This document shows, one piece after another, positions 6,837-9,784 of a stretch of 9,784 nt of DNA; within the stretch, counting starts at the first letter, position 1; each line of letters begins with the position of its first letter. This stretch comes from Synechococcaceae bacterium WB8_1B_136. GTDB lineage: Bacteria > Cyanobacteriota > Cyanobacteriia > PCC-6307 > Cyanobiaceae. Under the pieces are notes generated by a model that was given only the letters and a program-made list of their open reading frames with translations, made no database searches and was not told where the DNA came from. Where the stretch lies: the NCBI GenBank assembly GCA_010029175.1, contig RGNC01000070.1:1-9784 (forward strand), written 5' to 3'. A program made the position numbers and the translations under genes.

Positions 6837-7897
6837 GCCGCCAACACCTGCTGAATCACCTGGCCGCGGAACCGCTCCGAAAACGGGCCCCGCTGGCCGT
6901 TGTGGTTCATGCCGGGGATGGTGGCCCGCCTCACCTGGCCAGAGCGGATCGTTCGATTCCAGTTGGAGAGGGGCAGCAGGGGCGAGCGCCCCGGATAGGC
7001 CACGCGGCCGAAGGCGGCCACCGGATCGCGGCTGCCCACGATCGTGGTGATGGCGGCCACGCCATCGAGCACCTGGTTGCCACTGAACACGCCGCAGAAA
7101 CTGATGATCCGCACCGGCGCCCCCGTGAGGCGGCGCAGATAGTCGGCCACGCCCATGGCCATCTCACCGCCACCGCTGTAGCCGAGCAGCACCAGTTCGG
7201 AACCGGCGTCGCGGCGAAATCCCACCTCCGCTAAGCGCAGGCAGATCTTCAGGGCCAGCTCGTAGTTGAGGATCGGCCCATAGCGACGATCCGAGGAAAT
7301 GCCCACCTTGATCACGTTGTTGGCCTGCACCAGCACGGCCGCCAGCAGTTGCACCAGGCCATTGGGATGATGCTCCTGCAGGGCGAACAGGCGCCGCCAG
7401 AACCAGGCGCTGCCCGCATCCTCCGCCAGGGCCACCGGCAACACCGTGTAGGCCTCAAGGCCGCGCACCAGGCGGGTGTCCGCCTGCAGCCGCGCCTCCA
7501 ACAGCGCCAGGAAGGTGGACACCCGCGGCGGATGATCACGCTCCAGCTGATGGATGCCATCGAGGTAGATCACATAACAGCGCTGGGGTGAAGACAGGCC
7601 TGCAAAGATCTGCTCCGGCTGGGGCAAACCGGCCAGCCAACCCTCCCAGAAGGCAAACTGCGTCACCAGCGAATAGATGCCGGCGGTGGGGATCAACACC
7701 AGCAGCAACACGCCGAACAACCGCAGCAGCAAGCCGAGATCCGCGGCGGAGAGCACGGCCGTGAGCACCAACAGCAGCTGGCCAAAGCCCACCAGGCTGA
7801 GGCCAAGGCCCACGGCCATCACCAGCATGAACAGGCGCAGATTGAGGCGCTGACTCAGCTGCAGCACCCGCACAGCGGCGGCGGAGGGCGCTGCCAT
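6821..7897 (-). CDS. Membrane-anchored serine hydrolase, alpha/beta-hydrolase-like
   Basis: The protein has 358 residues from the ATG at 7897. Two N-terminal hydrophobic segments (about 21-48 and 55-78) would anchor it in the membrane; the rest looks like a soluble alpha/beta-hydrolase core. YVIYLDG (108-114) resembles an early core strand. GYSGGG at 239-244 is a nucleophile elbow with Ser241, GSRDP supplies a candidate acid at Asp291, and GMNHNG supplies the candidate base His332. Order and spacing fit a Ser-Asp-His triad. Substrate is unknown; lipid or ester hydrolysis is inferred from the membrane anchor. The start at 7897 was chosen because it overlaps the upstream stop as TGATG. An in-frame ATG at 7963 would add 22 residues and overlap the upstream gene by 67 nt. 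The 3' end overlaps the convergent plus-strand gene by 14 nt. I cannot name the family more precisely. Confidence 0.82.
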   Translation of the reverse strand: MAAPSAAAVRVLQLSQRLNLRLFMLVMAVGLGLSLVGFGQLLLVLTAVLSAADLGLLLRLFGVLLLVLIPTAGIYSLVTQFAFWEGWLAGLPQPEQIFAGLSSPQRCYVIYLDGIHQLERDHPPRVSTFLALLEARLQADTRLVRGLEAYTVLPVALAEDAGSAWFWRRLFALQEHHPNGLVQLLAAVLVQANNVIKVGISSDRRYGPILNYELALKICLRLAEVGFRRDAGSELVLLGYSGGGEMAMGVADYLRRLTGAPVRIISFCGVFSGNQVLDGVAAITTIVGSRDPVAAFGRVAYPGRSPLLPLSNWNRTIRSGQVRRATIPGMNHNGQRGPFSERFRGQVIQQVLAALSQP

Positions 7898-8436
7898 CAG
7901 CCGGAGAGCTGCGAGGCCAGTTTGCTGTAACTGTTGCGCCAGCTCTGACGAAACAGCACCCATACCAGCAGCAGGGCCAGCACATAGCCGGGGGTGGCCA
8001 GCAGCAGCGCTTCAGCCGGGGGGAGATCAAAGCGGGCGTGCAGAAAACTCACCACATTGAGATGCACCATCAACCAGATCACCAGGGCGATCAAATCGCT
8101 CACATAGGGGGCTGCCACAAACACATAGAACACAGCGGGCAGCAGGCAGGGCGCCAGACCGTTGAGCACATCGCTGGGGCTCACCTGGCGGGAGGCAAAC
8201 AGGGTCAACAGCACCATGTCGGTGCCGCTGCTCAGCAGGAAAGCCAGGGAGAGCATCAGGGCATCCAGCAGCAGATGCACCAGGATCTGCCGCGCCGTGA
8301 GGCGATTGGCCAGCAGGGCGAACACGTGAGAGAGCGACATCGACAGCCCCACCAGCAGCAGCAGGCTGAGGCCGATATCGGTGTGGACCAGCCACGCACC
8401 GAGCCTTTCCAGCTGTTGCAGCAGCCACTGGCCCAT
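7897..8436 (-). CDS. Polytopic membrane protein of unknown function
   Basis: The protein has 179 residues, mostly hydrophobic, with about five predicted membrane segments (roughly 20-40, 50-72, 92-110, 112-132 and 141-162) and a short basic C-terminus. The ATG at 8436 is preferred; an in-frame TTG at 8445 would add three residues, and neither has a clear Shine-Dalgarno sequence. It lies 30 nt downstream of the DUF6629-like gene, and its TGA overlaps the ATG of the serine hydrolase by one base, so the pair is probably co-translated. Size and helix count recall small Yip1-like membrane proteins, but I see no diagnostic motif. It may scaffold or supply substrate to the hydrolase next to it; that is inference from coupling only. 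Confidence 0.8.
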   Translation of the reverse strand: MGQWLLQQLERLGAWLVHTDIGLSLLLLVGLSMSLSHVFALLANRLTARQILVHLLLDALMLSLAFLLSSGTDMVLLTLFASRQVSPSDVLNGLAPCLLPAVFYVFVAAPYVSDLIALVIWLMVHLNVVSFLHARFDLPPAEALLLATPGYVLALLLVWVLFRQSWRNSYSKLASQLSG

Positions 8437-8466
8437 GGCGATCAATCCGGCAGCTCAGTTGGCGGC

Positions 8467-9171
8467 TCAGCTGGTGGCGGCGGCCCTGAGGCGAGGGCGA
8501 TTGATGATGTAAAGCACAAAGATCGAAAGCACGGCGCAATAGAAGCACCACACCGAGTTGAAGGTTTTGCTGTAGGTGAACCAGGTGAGAAAGATCGACA
8601 CGAAGATCAGCACCCCAAACAGCTTCACCGCCTTGTCCCTCACCGCCAGCAGCGGCAACACGATGAAGCCCCAATACACCAGCTCACCCACGGGCTTGGT
8701 GTTCACGAAATTGTGGAAGGCGCTATGGAGATTGGAGATGTCGTAAACCAGGCGACCAGTGCTGTGCACGGCCGGCTGCAGGGCGGGCGGATTGAGCAAC
8801 ACCGGCAGGTAGAAGCCAATGCCCAGCAGCGTGGCCACAATCGCCACCCCCTTGAGCCGATTCTGCAGGGCCCTGGAATCGGTGCTTCTGGCCACCGACC
8901 AGGCACTCCAGGGGATCCAGATCATCCAGAAGCAGTAGGCGAAGAACAGAAATCCCAGCCCCGCCAAGCTGGTGAGAGGCTCCACCTTGCCCTGGTCAAT
9001 GGCCGTCCACTCCAGCCCTTCCACGAACTGCTGCACACCGAAAAAGAAGGGGGTGAGGGCCAGGGGCACGTAGTCGGGCTGAGCGGTCTTGCGGGCGATG
9101 TGGGTGGAATAAAGACCCAGGGGCATCAGCACCGCAGCGGCCGTAAAGCTGGCGGAGGCGGAGAAGCACAT
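8467..9171 (-). CDS. DUF6629-like seven-helix membrane protein
   Basis: The protein has 234 residues and begins MCFSASASF, the N-terminus I associate with the DUF6629 family, whose function is unknown. About seven membrane segments are visible (5-24, 35-55, 68-92, 107-126, 162-178, 182-200, 205-224). The block QQFVEGLEW (47-55) in helix 2 and WCFYC (208-212) in helix 7 stand out, as does Cys2 at the extreme N-terminus. Polar residues within helices (Gln47, Gln48, Glu51, Glu54) suggest ligand, ion or cofactor binding rather than a plain anchor. The ATG at 9171 gives the family-like N-terminus directly, which fixes the start. Base composition looks slightly more A/T-rich than the ndh-prlC part, by eye. 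It precedes the 179-residue membrane gene by 30 nt and is probably in one operon with it. Confidence 0.85.
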   Translation of the reverse strand: MCFSASASFTAAAVLMPLGLYSTHIARKTAQPDYVPLALTPFFFGVQQFVEGLEWTAIDQGKVEPLTSLAGLGFLFFAYCFWMIWIPWSAWSVARSTDSRALQNRLKGVAIVATLLGIGFYLPVLLNPPALQPAVHSTGRLVYDISNLHSAFHNFVNTKPVGELVYWGFIVLPLLAVRDKAVKLFGVLIFVSIFLTWFTYSKTFNSVWCFYCAVLSIFVLYIINRPRLRAAATS

Positions 9172-9195
9172 GAGGCGCTGCCGTGGAATGGCCTT

Positions 9196-9224
9196 TATCT
9201 AGGCAGAACCGGCCCGGCCCACAA
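9196..9224 (-). promoter_or_regulatory. Possible sigma70-type promoter for the DUF6629-like gene
   Basis: On the minus strand, TTGTGG (9224-9219) and TAGATA (9201-9196) are separated by exactly 17 nt. Each matches the consensus hexamer at only three of six positions. A start site near 9189 would give a leader of about 18 nt before the ATG at 9171. This is the best candidate in the 83-nt gap (9172-9254), which otherwise holds nothing I can assign. The gap is long enough for the downstream three genes to be transcribed apart from the lipase-like gene. Confidence 0.3.
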
Positions 9225-9254
9225 CCATGGCTGAACAGATTGTCGCCAGCGCGG

Positions 9255-9784
9255 CTAAGGGGCCAGCAGCAGATCCACCAGGGGCTCCAGGGCCCTGGGG
9301 TGGGTGATCAACTGGCGGTGGGTCCACACCGGCAACGCCTGACGGGGCCCCAGCGGCAGCACGGCCCGCCAACCGGGAAACACGGTGATGTCGGTGCTGG
9401 TGTAGGCGCTGCGGCATTGAATCGACGCCAACAGGGAGCGATCCCGGTGCAGTTGCCGCAGCAGCGGACTGCCGATCTTCATGTCGGCAATGCCCGCCAG
9501 CAGAGCGGAGGGAACCCACTGGGCGGTGAGCGTGCCCTGTTGCGGACTGCCCAGGCAGACAAAGCGGCGGGTGCGGCGATGGCCGCCGTGGAGCTGCAGC
9601 CAGGTGCGGCCCACCACCCCCCCCATGGAAAACCCGAACAGATCGATGGCCCTGGTGGGGCCGAAGCGGGCGTCGATCAGGGGAGCCAGCGTTCGGGCCA
9701 GCTCACGGATGGGAACGGCCCCCAGCCGGTGGGGCAGATGGGGGGCATAGAGCTCCAGCTGCGGGCAGCGGCTGCGCAGCCGCT
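9255..9784 (-). CDS. Lipase/esterase-like alpha/beta hydrolase, 5'-truncated by window edge
   Basis: The C-terminal 175 residues are visible, and the frame stays open to the right edge. The stop is TAG at 9257-9255. The nucleophile elbow FGFSMGGVVGR carries the catalytic Ser (codon 9629-9627), 124 residues from the C-terminus counting the Ser. A candidate Asp lies 79 residues later in YTSTDITVFPG (9392-9390), and a candidate His 109 residues after the Ser in LITHPRALEPL (9302-9300). The segment VCLGSPQQGT resembles the lid-adjacent SP.xGT region of bacterial lipases. The start and any signal peptide are outside the window. The likely role is hydrolysis of a carboxylic ester, possibly a lipid; the substrate is not determinable. 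It lies 83 nt upstream of the DUF6629-like gene on the same strand. An internal ATG at 9626 follows the catalytic Ser directly and cannot be the true start. Confidence 0.82.
   Translation of the reverse strand, partial: RLRSRCPQLELYAPHLPHRLGAVPIRELARTLAPLIDARFGPTRAIDLFGFSMGGVVGRTWLQLHGGHRRTRRFVCLGSPQQGTLTAQWVPSALLAGIADMKIGSPLLRQLHRDRSLLASIQCRSAYTSTDITVFPGWRAVLPLGPRQALPVWTHRQLITHPRALEPLVDLLLAP

Noticed and set aside
6638..7234. 198-codon plus-strand frame crossing the convergent gene junction
   Set aside because: It is a shadow of both the cysteine-rich protein and the hydrolase on the other strand, and keeps neither family-like motifs nor typical codon choice.
8038..9234. 398-codon plus-strand open frame rich in Gln and His
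   Set aside because: It is the complement of two Leu-rich membrane proteins: CTG (Leu) read in reverse gives CAG (Gln). The minus-strand products show proper membrane topology and a family N-terminus.
1..9784. HIP1 octamers (GCGATCGC), common in many cyanobacteria
   Set aside because: None seen by eye; only partial matches such as GCGATCGA in ndhD. A lineage with few HIP1 sites is consistent, but I did no count by computer.

Overview
The window looks like chromosomal DNA of a GC-rich unicellular cyanobacterium of the Synechococcus/Cyanobium type. This rests on cyanobacterial/chloroplast-type NDH-1 antiporter subunits (NdhF then NdhD), strong G/C preference at third codon positions, dense packing, and a neighbourhood of small conserved membrane proteins. 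No HIP1 octamers (GCGATCGC), phage genes, transposases, CRISPR arrays, tRNAs or rRNAs were seen by eye.

Left part, plus strand (1-6834): the 3' two-thirds of ndhF, cut by the window edge. An unusually long 358-nt spacer follows, holding three hairpins, two of them long and with perfect outer arms. Then come a complete ndhD, a complete M3-family zinc oligopeptidase (prlC-like), and a 473-residue cysteine-rich protein of unknown function whose ATG overlaps the peptidase stop (TGATG). NdhF and NdhD are the distal and middle proton-pumping modules of the thylakoid ferredoxin:plastoquinone oxidoreductase (NDH-1, respiration and cyclic electron flow). With no CO2-uptake (Cup/Chp) gene visible beside them, they are best read as the F1/D1 type. 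The peptidase and its partner share the strand but have no evident role in NDH-1.

Right part, minus strand (9784-6821, reading leftward): the C-terminal part of a lipase-like alpha/beta hydrolase cut by the right edge, then a seven-helix membrane protein of the DUF6629 type (N-terminus MCFSASASF), then a polytopic 179-residue membrane protein, then a membrane-anchored serine hydrolase. The last two are joined by another TGATG overlap. This set converges on the plus-strand genes, and the two converging coding regions overlap by 14 nt inside a small palindrome that contains both stop codons.

Most notable are the paired structured palindromes between ndhF and ndhD, and the four-gene minus-strand cluster that puts two serine hydrolases around two uncharacterised membrane proteins. 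No complete new system can be claimed from sequence alone.
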